The notes under the pieces were generated by a model that worked only from the letters and a program-made list of their open reading frames with translations, did no database searches and was not told where the DNA came from. 64,000 nucleotides of DNA from NCBI RefSeq assembly GCF_005484965.1, contig NZ_CP034036.1, positions 620,001 through 684,000 of the forward strand, in the 5' to 3' direction. A program made the translations under genes and the position numbers. Below, piece by piece: positions 1-7,503 of this stretch; positions within the stretch are counted from its first letter, which is position 1, and every line of letters begins with the position of its first letter. This DNA is from Brenneria nigrifluens DSM 30175 = ATCC 13028 (GTDB lineage Bacteria > Pseudomonadota > Gammaproteobacteria > Enterobacterales > Enterobacteriaceae).

Positions 1-638
1 CCGGTGACGGCGCGCAGCGAATGGAAACAGATCCCCTGATTGTGCAAGGGCTTATCGGCCAGCAGGCGGCGTAAATGCGCCTGCTGGCGCAGGTAGCGGT
101 CGGTATCCTGAATAAAGCGCCGCTGTCCGGCCTGCGGCGGCTGCGCGCCAAAACCGGAATAGCTATAAAGCACCGGCAGCAGCGTCTGGCCGATGCCCGC
201 CTGTTCGGCGGCGTGAATCAACCGCGGCAGCATGGCGTCGTCGGCGTAGGGGCGACCCCGTTCATCGTGATGCAGATAGTGGAATTCCGCCACCTGCGTG
301 TAGCCGCCTTTCAGCATATCGATATACAACCGGGTGGCGATGTCTCCGACCTGCTCCGGCGTTAACCGCTGCACCATGCGATACATCAGTTCTCGCCACG
401 TCCAGAAACTGTCCTGCGGATTTCCCGCCACTTCCGTCAGTCCCGCCATGGCGCGCTGAAAGGCATGCGAATGCAGGTTGGCCATACCCGGGATCACCGC
501 CCCGGCGAGGCGGATTGCGTCGTCCGCCCGACTATTGGCGGTGACGGCGGCGATCTCCCCCTGCGCGTTGACATCAATGCGTACGGACGACTTCCAGCCT
601 TCCGCCAGCAGCGCATGCGGCGCGAAATAACTCGTCAT
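1..638 (-). CDS. hutF: Formimidoylglutamate deiminase HutF (partial, N-terminal part)
   Basis: The minus strand is open from an ATG at 638 to the window edge, giving the first 212 residues with no stop. The metal-binding H-x-H motif of the amidohydrolase family is visible in GMANLHSHAFQR (His56, His58), and the FWTWRELMYR and ICFHSLRAVT segments are typical of HutF. The family deaminates N-formimino-L-glutamate to N-formyl-L-glutamate and ammonia, the substrate of the HutG encoded nearby. A GGGGAA ribosome site precedes the start. The gene is divergent from hutI and shares a 100-bp control region holding a HutC-type operator. The C-terminal half lies outside the window. Confidence 0.93.
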   Translation of the reverse strand, partial: MTSYFAPHALLAEGWKSSVRIDVNAQGEIAAVTANSRADDAIRLAGAVIPGMANLHSHAFQRAMAGLTEVAGNPQDSFWTWRELMYRMVQRLTPEQVGDIATRLYIDMLKGGYTQVAEFHYLHHDERGRPYADDAMLPRLIHAAEQAGIGQTLLPVLYSYSGFGAQPPQAGQRRFIQDTDRYLRQQAHLRRLLADKPLHNQGICFHSLRAVT

Positions 639-668
639 GCTTGCGTTCCCCGGATGTTATTGTATCAA

Positions 669-700
669 TCGACAATCTTGTATATACATGTTTATATTAT
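669..700 (+). promoter_or_regulatory. hutF/hutI control region with HutC operator
   Basis: The palindrome TGTATATACA lies at 679-688 and fits the GT-N-TA-N-AC pattern of GntR/HutC-family operators. It falls between a possible -35 (TCGACA, 669-674) and -10 (TATATT, 693-698) facing hutI, so bound repressor would block the promoter. The same 10-mer occurs upstream of hutC. The promoter hexamers are inferred; the shared palindrome is directly visible. Confidence 0.75.
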
Positions 701-738
701 TACGCTAAATAATGCAATATGTGCCGGGGGAGAGAACG

Positions 739-1956
739 ATGGCGGTTGAATTTGACTGTGACAGCCTGTGGTATGGCGCGGATGTCGTCACCATGCGCGA
801 CGGGCGCTATAACCTGATTGAAGACGGAGCGATTGCGGTAAAAAACGACCGCATCGTCTGGGTTGGCCCGCGGAAAGCGGCGCTGGCGGCGCGCGCCGGG
901 CGGCGAATCGATTTTGGCGGCGGCATCGTCACCCCCGGTCTGATCGATTGCCACACGCATCTGGTGTTTGGCGGCGATCGCAGCGCGGAGTTTGAACAAC
1001 GGCTCAATGGCGCCAGCTATGCGCAGATTGCGGCGGGCGGCGGCGGTATTTTGTCCACGGTACGCGCGACGCGCGCCGCCAGCGCCGAAGAACTGGCGCA
1101 GAGCGCGCGGCGGCGTATCGCCTGCCTGCTGGCGGAGGGGGTGACGACGCTGGAGATCAAATCCGGCTATGGTCTGGATGAAGAGAGCGAACTGCGTATG
1201 TTGCAGGTGATCCGCACGCTGGCGCGCGAGTTGCCGGTGGAGATTCACGCCACCTGTCTGGCGGCGCATGCCGTACCGCCGGAATACCGCGACGATCCCG
1301 ATGGCTGGATAGACGTCATCTGCCAACGGCTGCTGCCGCATGTAAAAGCGCAGGGGCTGGCCGATTCGGTGGACGCCTTTTGCGAATATCTGGCTTTTTC
1401 CGCCGCGCAGGTCGAACGCGTATTCGCCTGCGCCCGGCAGCACGCGCTGCCGGTGCGGCTGCATGCGGCGCAGCTGTCGTTTTCGGAAGGATGCCAGCTC
1501 GCCGCCCGCTTCCAGGCGCTATCGGCCGACCATCTGGAGTACGCCACCGAGCGTGATGCGCAGGCGATGGCCGCTCAGGGCACCGTGGCGGTGCTGCTGC
1601 CCGGCGCATTCTATCTGCTGCGGGAAACGCAGCTGCCGCCGATTGACGCCTTTCGCCGTCACGGCGTTCCCATGGCGCTGGCCAGCGACGCCAATCCCGG
1701 CACCTCGCCCGCGCTCTCCTTACGGCTGATGCTCAATATGGGCTGCACGCTCTTCGGCATGACGCCGGAAGAGGCGCTGGCCGGGGTGACGCTGCACGCC
1801 GCCGGCGCGTTGGGCCTGACGGCAACGCACGGTTCGCTGGAAGCGGGAAAAGTGGCGAATTTCGTGCATTGGCCGCTGTCCCGTCCGGCGGAGCTGACCT
1901 ATTGGCTGGGAGGGCAGTTGCCTTGCCAGGTTATCTATCATGGAGAAATGCGATGA
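739..1956 (+). CDS. hutI: Imidazolonepropionase
   Basis: HutI hydrolyses 4-imidazolone-5-propionate to N-formimino-L-glutamate, the third step of histidine degradation, in the cytoplasm. The 405-residue product has the zinc-site motif LIDCHTHLVFGGDR (His72, His74), a second metal-ligand region around IHATCLAAHAVPPEY, and ASDANPGTSP near the C terminus, all typical of the family. An in-frame ATG exists at 712, but the ATG at 739 is preferred because it follows the strong ribosome site GGGGGAGAG and gives the usual family length. The stop overlaps the hutG start (ATGA), indicating translational coupling. It is divergent from hutF. Confidence 0.97.
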   Translation: MAVEFDCDSLWYGADVVTMRDGRYNLIEDGAIAVKNDRIVWVGPRKAALAARAGRRIDFGGGIVTPGLIDCHTHLVFGGDRSAEFEQRLNGASYAQIAAGGGGILSTVRATRAASAEELAQSARRRIACLLAEGVTTLEIKSGYGLDEESELRMLQVIRTLARELPVEIHATCLAAHAVPPEYRDDPDGWIDVICQRLLPHVKAQGLADSVDAFCEYLAFSAAQVERVFACARQHALPVRLHAAQLSFSEGCQLAARFQALSADHLEYATERDAQAMAAQGTVAVLLPGAFYLLRETQLPPIDAFRRHGVPMALASDANPGTSPALSLRLMLNMGCTLFGMTPEEALAGVTLHAAGALGLTATHGSLEAGKVANFVHWPLSRPAELTYWLGGQLPCQVIYHGEMR

Positions 1957-2744
1957 CACCTTTTGATTTTAGCGCCGGCACCTTGCCGCTGCTGGTCAGT
2001 ATTCCTCACGCCGGCACCGCGTTGACGCCGGAAGTGGACGCGGGGCTGAGCGAGGCGGCGCGTCCGTTGTCGGATACCGACTGGCATATTCCCCTGCTGT
2101 ATGATTTTGCGCGTTCAATGGGCGCCAGCGTGCTGGTCGGCAACTATTCGCGTTTGGTGGTCGATCTCAACCGGCCGGCCGACGATCGGCCGCTTTATAG
2201 CACGGCGACAACCGGCCTGTTCCCGGATACGCTGTTTGATGGCACGCCCGCGTTCAGGGACGGCATGACGCCGACGGCGCAACAGCGGCAGGGCTATCTT
2301 GAGCATATCTGGCAACCTTATCATCAACAGCTACAGCGGGAGCTGGCGCGGTTGAAGCGGCAGTTTGGCTACGTGCTGCTGTTTGACGCCCATTCGATCG
2401 CCTCGACGATCCCGCGTCTGTTTGCGGGGCGTCTGCCTGACCTGAACCTGGGCACCAATGATGGAAAAAGTTGCGGCGAGGCGATCGCTCAGGCGCTGAG
2501 CGCGCGCTGTCAGGCGCAATCGTATTTCAGCTGGGTTCTCAACGGTCGTTTTAAAGGCGGATATATTACCCGCGCTTACGGCCGGCCGGCGGAGCGACAG
2601 CATGCGGTGCAGTTGGAGTTGGCGCAGTGTAATTATATGGATGAGCATCCGCCTTTCCGCTGGCAGGAGCAGAAAGCGGCAACGCTGCGGCCGCTGCTGC
2701 AATCGTTAGTGGAGACGCTGTTGCAGCAAGGGCGGGGCGCCTGA
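1953..2744 (+). CDS. hutG: N-formylglutamate deformylase
   Basis: The 263-residue protein belongs to the N-formylglutamate amidohydrolase family, seen in LLVSIPHAG near the N terminus, VVDLNRP, LLFDAHSI and FKGGYITRAYGRP. It hydrolyses N-formyl-L-glutamate to glutamate and formate, completing the five-step pathway that runs through HutF. The start overlaps the hutI stop by four bases; an upstream in-frame extension to 1869 would lie inside hutI and is rejected. The presence of both HutF and this deformylase argues against the one-step formiminoglutamase route. The hutH and hutU genes are not in the window. Confidence 0.95.
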   Translation: MTPFDFSAGTLPLLVSIPHAGTALTPEVDAGLSEAARPLSDTDWHIPLLYDFARSMGASVLVGNYSRLVVDLNRPADDRPLYSTATTGLFPDTLFDGTPAFRDGMTPTAQQRQGYLEHIWQPYHQQLQRELARLKRQFGYVLLFDAHSIASTIPRLFAGRLPDLNLGTNDGKSCGEAIAQALSARCQAQSYFSWVLNGRFKGGYITRAYGRPAERQHAVQLELAQCNYMDEHPPFRWQEQKAATLRPLLQSLVETLLQQGRGA

Positions 2745-2772
2745 GGCTCAATCCATCCCGGTTAAGGGAATA

Positions 2773-3528
2773 TCAACCGTTCTGCTGAAAGCGGCCGAAC
2801 ATTTTATAGCGGGCGCCGGGATAGAGCAGTCGGGCGCAGGTAACGACGCTATCCCGGTGCCAGGTACGGCGCTGAATTTGCAGGCAGGGTTCGTGGGCGG
2901 CGATATGCAGGAGTTTTTGCTCTTCCGGGCTGCCGCTCACGGCTTCCACCGTGTGTTCCGCGGCGGTCAGCGGCGCAACCTGGCTCAGGTAAACGAACGG
3001 GGTATTTTGGGTAAAATCCTGCTGCAAATATTCCGGGGCGATCTGCGGATTGACCAGACGATCTTCCAACTGAACCGGGATGCCGTCTTCAAAGTGCACG
3101 ATGCGCGAGTGATAGAGCGGCGCGCCGACGGTCAGTTCGAATTTCAGCGCGTCTGATTCGCTGGAGGGCTCTTGCCGCAAAAACAGCACCTGACTGGTGT
3201 GACGATGGCCGCGGCTTTTAATTTCATCTGAAATATTATGCACTTCCAACATCGGGGTAAACGCTTTCCGCTCCGCCACAAAGGTGCCCACGCCCTGTAA
3301 ACGCATTAAATAGCCTTCATGCGTCAATTCTCGCAGCGCGCGGTTGATGGTCATCCGGCTAACGTTCAGTTCATTCACCAGTTCGCTTTCGGAAGGCACG
3401 CGCTGACGCGGCTGCCAGTGGCCGTTATCGATCTGGCTAATGATAACTTGCTTAATCTGCTGATAGAGCGGGGCGGGCCGGTCGTTGGCGCCGGCTATCA
3501 TCTCCGCTAATGTTTTATTTTGGGTCAT
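2773..3528 (-). CDS. hutC: Histidine utilization repressor (GntR/HutC family)
   Basis: The 251-residue protein has an N-terminal GntR winged helix (about residues 18-87, with PLYQQIKQVI, VPSESELVNELNVSRMTINR and LQGVGTFVAE) and a C-terminal UTRA effector domain. Family members repress hut genes and are released by urocanate. It is convergent with hutG, with 28 bp between the stops. The start at 3528 follows AAAAGG. An operator-like TGTATATACA lies about 50 bp upstream of the start, implying autoregulation, and the same site lies between hutF and hutI. Confidence 0.95.
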   Translation of the reverse strand: MTQNKTLAEMIAGANDRPAPLYQQIKQVIISQIDNGHWQPRQRVPSESELVNELNVSRMTINRALRELTHEGYLMRLQGVGTFVAERKAFTPMLEVHNISDEIKSRGHRHTSQVLFLRQEPSSESDALKFELTVGAPLYHSRIVHFEDGIPVQLEDRLVNPQIAPEYLQQDFTQNTPFVYLSQVAPLTAAEHTVEAVSGSPEEQKLLHIAAHEPCLQIQRRTWHRDSVVTCARLLYPGARYKMFGRFQQNG

Positions 3529-3578
3529 GGTTTTAACCTTTTATCCCGCCGGGCTCACTTTATAACAGATAATGTATC

Positions 3579-3588
3579 TGTATATACA
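3579..3588. promoter_or_regulatory. HutC operator upstream of hutC
   Basis: TGTATATACA is a perfect 10-bp palindrome identical to the one at 679-688. It lies about 50 bp upstream of the hutC start, placing it in or near its promoter. GntR-family HutC proteins bind such GT-N-TA-N-AC sites, so autorepression is inferred. Confidence 0.7.
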
Positions 3589-3719
3589 ACAGTTTTGCTC
3601 TTTCCGCTCTTTGCGGCGGCCGGAGGGGGATTTAGCACTGATAATCTGCTTTTCCTGTTCTGATATTTATCATTCTTTGGTTCAAAAGTCGGTTTCTGCC
3701 CATCAAAAGAGTTGATTAA

Positions 3720-3737
3720 GTAAGGAATATTCCTTAC
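3720..3737. promoter_or_regulatory. 18-bp perfect palindrome, likely PrlF/YhaV operator
   Basis: GTAAGGAATATTCCTTAC is a perfect inverted repeat ending 35 bp before the prlF start. PrlF is an AbrB/MazE-fold DNA-binding antitoxin, and such modules repress their own promoters, often as a toxin-antitoxin complex. The assignment as operator is inference from position and symmetry. Confidence 0.6.
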
Positions 3738-3772
3738 ATTGAAAGTGATTATTCATTCAGAGAGAGCATGCC

Positions 3773-4093
3773 ATGCCTATCATTCACGAACTTGCCACGA
3801 TCACGTCAAAGGGCCAGATCACGCTGCCCAAACCGATCCGCCAGGCGCTGGGTGTCGATGCCGGCGGCAAGGTGGCGTTTGATCTGCAGGAAGATGGGCA
3901 CATCGTCGTCAGCCGCGTAGATGCTGAGCACGAGGATCCTGCTATCGGCGCGTTTTTGAGCCTGCTGGCTCGCGACATCGAAGCTGGCCGGCATGTGCGC
4001 GGGTTGCCGGAGGATCTGGCTCGCTCGATGCTGGCGAATGTCGGACATGGCGCGAGGATGGATGAGGATATTGACGGTGAAGTGGCGCTCTGA
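3773..4093 (+). CDS. prlF: Type II antitoxin PrlF/SohA (AbrB/SpoVT fold)
   Basis: The 106-residue protein opens with a swapped-hairpin AbrB domain (about residues 6-50) containing ATITSKGQITLPKPIRQALG, then an acidic C-terminal tail that in this family binds the toxin. It neutralises the YhaV ribonuclease encoded next and should repress the operon through the palindrome 35 bp upstream. The stop overlaps the yhaV start by one base (TGATG), giving coupled translation. In E. coli prlF-yhaV lies elsewhere, and its position between hut and ahpC suggests acquisition as a small module. Confidence 0.92.
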   Translation: MPIIHELATITSKGQITLPKPIRQALGVDAGGKVAFDLQEDGHIVVSRVDAEHEDPAIGAFLSLLARDIEAGRHVRGLPEDLARSMLANVGHGARMDEDIDGEVAL

Positions 4094-4551
4094 TGCAGCG
4101 GCACGGTTGGACTTTGCTGTTCCATAACTGTGTGATCGAACAGTTGCAGAAACTGCACGCCGCCGCGCAGCGCGCGGAGCAGAATGACCCCACAGGATTC
4201 GCGTCCAATGCCAACGTAAAACTGTTCCGCGCCCTAAGCCAACTGATGCTTGAAGTTGTTCCGGGCGATCCGGCGCGCGACGAGTACCGTCAAGGCAATA
4301 CCTTGGGGCCGGATTATCGTCATTGGCGGCGGGCCAAGATTGGGAGGCGGTTCCGGCTGTTCTTCCGCTACGACTCCAAGGCAAAGGTGATTGTCTACGC
4401 CTGGGTCAACGATGAGCAGACGCTACGATCGTCGGGCAGAAAATCCGATCCGTATGCGGTGTTTGAGAAGATGCTCGGGCGCGGAAATCCGCCGGACGAC
4501 TGGAGTGTATTAGTGACTGCCAGCCGGCAGGATTGGAACAAACTCGACTAA
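4093..4551 (+). CDS. yhaV: Type II toxin YhaV (RelE-fold ribonuclease)
   Basis: The 152-residue product matches the YhaV family: an N-terminal WTLLFHNCVIEQLQKL segment, GPDYRHWRRAKIGRRFRLFFR in the middle, and a VYAWVNDEQTLRSSG stretch followed by DPYAVFEKMLGRG near the end. YhaV toxins are RelE-like mRNA interferases held inactive by PrlF. Length is close to the family norm (about 154), with no frameshift, so the toxin is probably functional. It is the last gene of a two-gene operon, and 235 bp separate it from ahpC. Confidence 0.92.
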   Translation: MQRHGWTLLFHNCVIEQLQKLHAAAQRAEQNDPTGFASNANVKLFRALSQLMLEVVPGDPARDEYRQGNTLGPDYRHWRRAKIGRRFRLFFRYDSKAKVIVYAWVNDEQTLRSSGRKSDPYAVFEKMLGRGNPPDDWSVLVTASRQDWNKLD

Positions 4552-4699
4552 CCGTTCAATCCACGTAGTAGGACGAATCTTCTTCAATAAACATTCGATG
4601 TTTCTGTGGAGCCGTATGCGGATTTTTTCATCGTTATCTTGGGTCGCACTGATGTTGAAACGGTACAGAGCTTCCGCCTATCGCCAAGTAAGGTATTAC

Positions 4700-4741
4700 T
4701 TATCGATTCGATAACGACAACAAATTGGTGATGACCATCAC
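4700..4741 (+). promoter_or_regulatory. Palindromes upstream of ahpC, candidate OxyR control region
   Basis: Two symmetrical motifs precede ahpC: TTATCGA-T-TCGATAA (4700-4714) and GTGATGACCATCAC (4728-4741). E. coli ahpC is activated by OxyR, whose sites are spaced ATAG/CTAT repeats. The TATCG and CGATA pieces here, plus CTATCG at 4678-4683, could form part of such a site. The rest of 4552-4786 has no gene I can support. Confidence 0.35.
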
Positions 4742-4786
4742 AATTATGTACCTTACTCCCATACCAACACACATGAGGATACAGTG

Positions 4787-5350
4787 ATGTCAGTAATTAA
4801 TACCAAAGTTAAACCATTCAAAAACACGGCCTTCAAAGATGGTGAATTCATCGAAGTGACTGAGAAAGATATCGAAGGCAAATGGAGCGTGTTCTTCTTC
4901 TATCCGGCTGACTTTACTTTCGTCTGCCCGACCGAACTGGGCGACGTTGCCGATTACTACGATGAATTCCAGCAGCTCGGCGTTGAAATCTACTCTGTGT
5001 CCACCGATACCCATTTTACGCACAAAGCCTGGCACAGCACCTCTGAAACCATCGGCAAAATCAAATACACCATGATCGGCGACCCGACCGGGCAACTGAC
5101 CCGCAACTTTGAAAACCTGCGTGAAGCGGAAGGTCTGGCCGATCGCGGTACCTTTATCGTCGACCCGCAGGGCATCATTCAGGCGGTGGAAATCACTGCT
5201 GAAGGTATCGGTCGTGATGCTTCCGACCTGCTGCGTAAAGTGAAAGCCGCTCAGTATGTGGCGTCCCACCCGGGTGAAGTCTGCCCCGCCAAATGGAAAG
5301 AGGGTGAAGCGACGCTGGCGCCGTCTCTGGATCTGGTCGGTAAAATCTAA
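4787..5350 (+). CDS. ahpC: Alkyl hydroperoxide reductase subunit C (peroxiredoxin)
   Basis: AhpC is a typical 2-Cys peroxiredoxin that reduces hydrogen peroxide and organic peroxides; AhpF recharges it with NADH. The product is 187 residues, the same as E. coli. The peroxidatic cysteine is Cys47 in ADFTFVCPTE and the resolving cysteine lies in HPGEVCPAKW near residue 166. The ATG at 4787 is chosen over an in-frame GTG at 4784 because it matches the conserved MSVINTK start and has GAGGA upstream. A terminator hairpin separates it from ahpF and may set the ratio of the two proteins. Confidence 0.98.
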   Translation: MSVINTKVKPFKNTAFKDGEFIEVTEKDIEGKWSVFFFYPADFTFVCPTELGDVADYYDEFQQLGVEIYSVSTDTHFTHKAWHSTSETIGKIKYTMIGDPTGQLTRNFENLREAEGLADRGTFIVDPQGIIQAVEITAEGIGRDASDLLRKVKAAQYVASHPGEVCPAKWKEGEATLAPSLDLVGKI

Positions 5351-5379
5351 CCCGGACTCCCTGAGATCGTGATGTTTTT

Positions 5380-5405
5380 ATCGGGTGCTCGGCACCCGAT
5401 TTTTT
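5380..5405 (+). terminator. Terminator/attenuator between ahpC and ahpF
   Basis: ATCGGGTGC and GCACCCGAT pair around a three-base loop and are followed by a run of T. It lies 30 bp past the ahpC stop and 17 bp before ahpF, so it probably ends most ahpC transcripts while allowing some readthrough. Confidence 0.88.
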
Positions 5406-5421
5406 GCACTGAGGATAATCG

Positions 5422-6990
5422 ATGCTCGACAATACAATGAAAGTCCAGTTAAAAGCTTACCTGGAAAAATTAACCAAACCTGTTGAGTTAATTGCGACTC
5501 TGGATGACTCGGCCAAATCCCTGGAAGTCAGGGAATTACTGACGGAGATCGCAGGATTATCTGAGCAGGTTAGTTTCTCTGAACAGAATGACCTGGCAGT
5601 GCGTAAACCCTCCTTTTTGATTACCAACCCAGGTTCACAGAGCGGCCCGCGTTTTGCCGGCGCCCCGATGGGACATGAGTTCACCTCGCTGATTCTGGCG
5701 CTGTTGCAGGTGGGCGGTCATCCGTCGAAAGAAGCGCAGGAGTTGCTCGACCAGATCCGCAATCTTGACGGATCGTTCCATTTCGAAACCTATTATTCGC
5801 TCTCCTGTCACAACTGTCCGGACGTGGTGCAGGCGCTGAATTTGATGGCGGTGCTGAATCCCAACATTACCCATACCGCCATTGACGGCGGCGTGTTTCA
5901 AGATGAGATCCAGAGCCGCAACGTGATGGGCGTGCCGACCGTGTTCCTCAACGGCGAGCACTTCAGCCAGGGGCGCATGAGCCTCGGCGAAATCGTGACC
6001 AAAATCGATACCGGCGCGAGCGAAAAGCAGGTTGAAAAGCTGAATCAGCGCCCGGTGTACGATGTGCTGATTGTCGGCAGCGGCCCGGCAGGCGCGGCGG
6101 CGGCGGTCTATGCGGCCCGGAAAGGCATCCGTACCGGTCTGATCGGCGAACGTTTCGGCGGTCAGATATTGGATACCGTGGACATTGAAAACTACATTTC
6201 CGTACCGAAAACGGAAGGGGCCAAGCTGGCGACCGCGCTGAAAAGCCACGTTGATGATTACGATGTGGATGTGATTGACGCGCAGAGCGTTGAAGCCTTG
6301 ATCCCCGGCGGCCAAGCGGGGGCGGCGCATCAGGTGGTGACCGTGTCCGGCGCGGTACTGAAGTCCCGCAGCGTCATCATCGCCACCGGCGCCCGGTGGA
6401 GAAACATGAACGTGCCTGGCGAAGATCAGTACCGCACCCGCGGGGTGACCTACTGTCCGCACTGCGACGGCCCGCTGTTTAAAGGCAAGCATGTGGCGGT
6501 GATCGGCGGCGGTAACTCCGGCGTGGAAGCGGCGATCGATCTGGCCGGGGTGGTGAAGCACGTTACCCTGCTGGAGTTCGCGCCGGAGCTGAAGGCGGAC
6601 TCCGTATTGCAGGACAAATTGCGCAGCCTGCCGAATGTCGACATCATCGTTAACGCGCAGACCACGGAAGTGCAAGGCGACGGACAGAAAGTCACCGGTC
6701 TGGCCTATAAGGATCGCGTCAGCGATACGCAGCACCAACTGCCGCTGGAAGGGATCTTCGTGCAGATCGGCCTGCTGCCCAACACCAACTGGCTGGAAGG
6801 TACGGTCGCCCGCAACAGGATCGGCGAAATTGAAATTGACGCCAAGTGCGAAACCAGCGTCAAAGGGGTATTTGCCGCCGGCGACTGCACCACCGTGCCG
6901 TACAAACAGATCATCATCGCCACCGGCGAAGGGGCGAAAGCCTCGCTAAGCGCGTTTGATTATCTGATCAGAACGCAACCCGCCGAGTGA
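5422..6990 (+). CDS. ahpF: Alkyl hydroperoxide reductase subunit F (NADH-dependent flavoprotein)
   Basis: The 522-residue flavoprotein moves electrons from NADH to AhpC. Two thioredoxin-like folds form the N-terminal domain, with the redox pair in SLSCHNCPDVV (about residues 129-132). The FAD-binding site follows at VLIVGSGPAGAAAA (about 215), the second redox pair in TYCPHCDG (about 345-348), NADH binding at VAVIGGGNSGVEAA, and the FAD motif GVFAAGDCT near the end. The length agrees with E. coli AhpF (521). Translation starts at 5422 after GAGGATAATCG. Confidence 0.98.
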   Translation: MLDNTMKVQLKAYLEKLTKPVELIATLDDSAKSLEVRELLTEIAGLSEQVSFSEQNDLAVRKPSFLITNPGSQSGPRFAGAPMGHEFTSLILALLQVGGHPSKEAQELLDQIRNLDGSFHFETYYSLSCHNCPDVVQALNLMAVLNPNITHTAIDGGVFQDEIQSRNVMGVPTVFLNGEHFSQGRMSLGEIVTKIDTGASEKQVEKLNQRPVYDVLIVGSGPAGAAAAVYAARKGIRTGLIGERFGGQILDTVDIENYISVPKTEGAKLATALKSHVDDYDVDVIDAQSVEALIPGGQAGAAHQVVTVSGAVLKSRSVIIATGARWRNMNVPGEDQYRTRGVTYCPHCDGPLFKGKHVAVIGGGNSGVEAAIDLAGVVKHVTLLEFAPELKADSVLQDKLRSLPNVDIIVNAQTTEVQGDGQKVTGLAYKDRVSDTQHQLPLEGIFVQIGLLPNTNWLEGTVARNRIGEIEIDAKCETSVKGVFAAGDCTTVPYKQIIIATGEGAKASLSAFDYLIRTQPAE

Positions 6991-7000
6991 TATTGACCAC

Positions 7001-7027
7001 GCCGGCATAGCCTGCCGGCGGGTTTAT
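7001..7027 (+). terminator. Hairpin downstream of ahpF
   Basis: GCCGGC (7001-7006) pairs with GCCGGC (7014-7019), followed by a short T-containing stretch. It lies 10 bp past the ahpF stop and probably ends the ahpCF transcript. Confidence 0.6.
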
Positions 7028-7058
7028 TATCACAACCCCTTGGTGTTTACCCTGTCTG

Positions 7059-7088
7059 GCCCATTGCGCAATGCGGAATGGGCTTTTT
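7059..7088 (+). terminator. Second terminator-like hairpin in the ahpF-queG gap
   Basis: GCCCATT (7059-7065) pairs with AATGGGC (7077-7083) and is followed by TTTTT. It could be a backup ahpF terminator or the end of an unannotated small RNA; nothing in the sequence decides between these. Confidence 0.55.
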
Positions 7089-7259
7089 GGCGTTTCCCGT
7101 TGGAAAAAATAAGCCGTGGGGGCTTGCCAAGGAGCGATAACAAATCCATAATGCCGTCCACTTTTCGCGTGGATGCGGATAAGTCGGCGCAGTTGAAGCG
7201 TTAAGGTTTATTGGCTTCCCGCCAGCCTGTTTTCCGGCTCGTTACTATTCTCTTGTTAT

Positions 7260-7465
7260 TAATCCACATAAAAAATCATAATGTTTTGAACAGACTTATC
7301 CACAGGTCGTCTGTGGACGTTCTCCCCGCGCTCTTATCTTGTTGTCAGCGCTCTGTTTTTTATTTTATTGATATCTATAGATAAAAATTACTTATAAAAC
7401 GTTATCAGGATCACTTGTACTTTTTGTGACAGTTGATTGTCAAAGAGTTTTTATATTTATCCACA
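7260..7465 (+). other. DnaA-box cluster in the position of datA
   Basis: The gene-free gap 6991-7503 holds two perfect consensus DnaA boxes TTATCCACA (7296-7304 and 7457-7465) and a one-mismatch box TAATCCACA (7260-7268), all in the same orientation and separated by AT-rich DNA. In E. coli the DnaA-titrating locus datA lies in the intergenic region next to queG, the gene that follows here. Position and boxes together suggest a datA counterpart. It is unlikely to be oriC because GATC sites are sparse and no oriC neighbours are present. IHF binding, needed for E. coli datA function, is not convincingly visible. Confidence 0.5.
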
Positions 7466-7503
7466 GCTGATGCGACAAGTTGATGACAGCGGATCGCCAC
7501 CGC

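Noticed and set aside
4584..4772. Minus-strand frame before ahpC.
   Set aside because: It overlaps the ahpC control region, has no ribosome site and no family features.
7000..7500. Possible replication origin because of the DnaA boxes.
   Set aside because: GATC sites are sparse, no oriC neighbour genes (mnmG, mioC) are present, and the location next to queG fits datA better.
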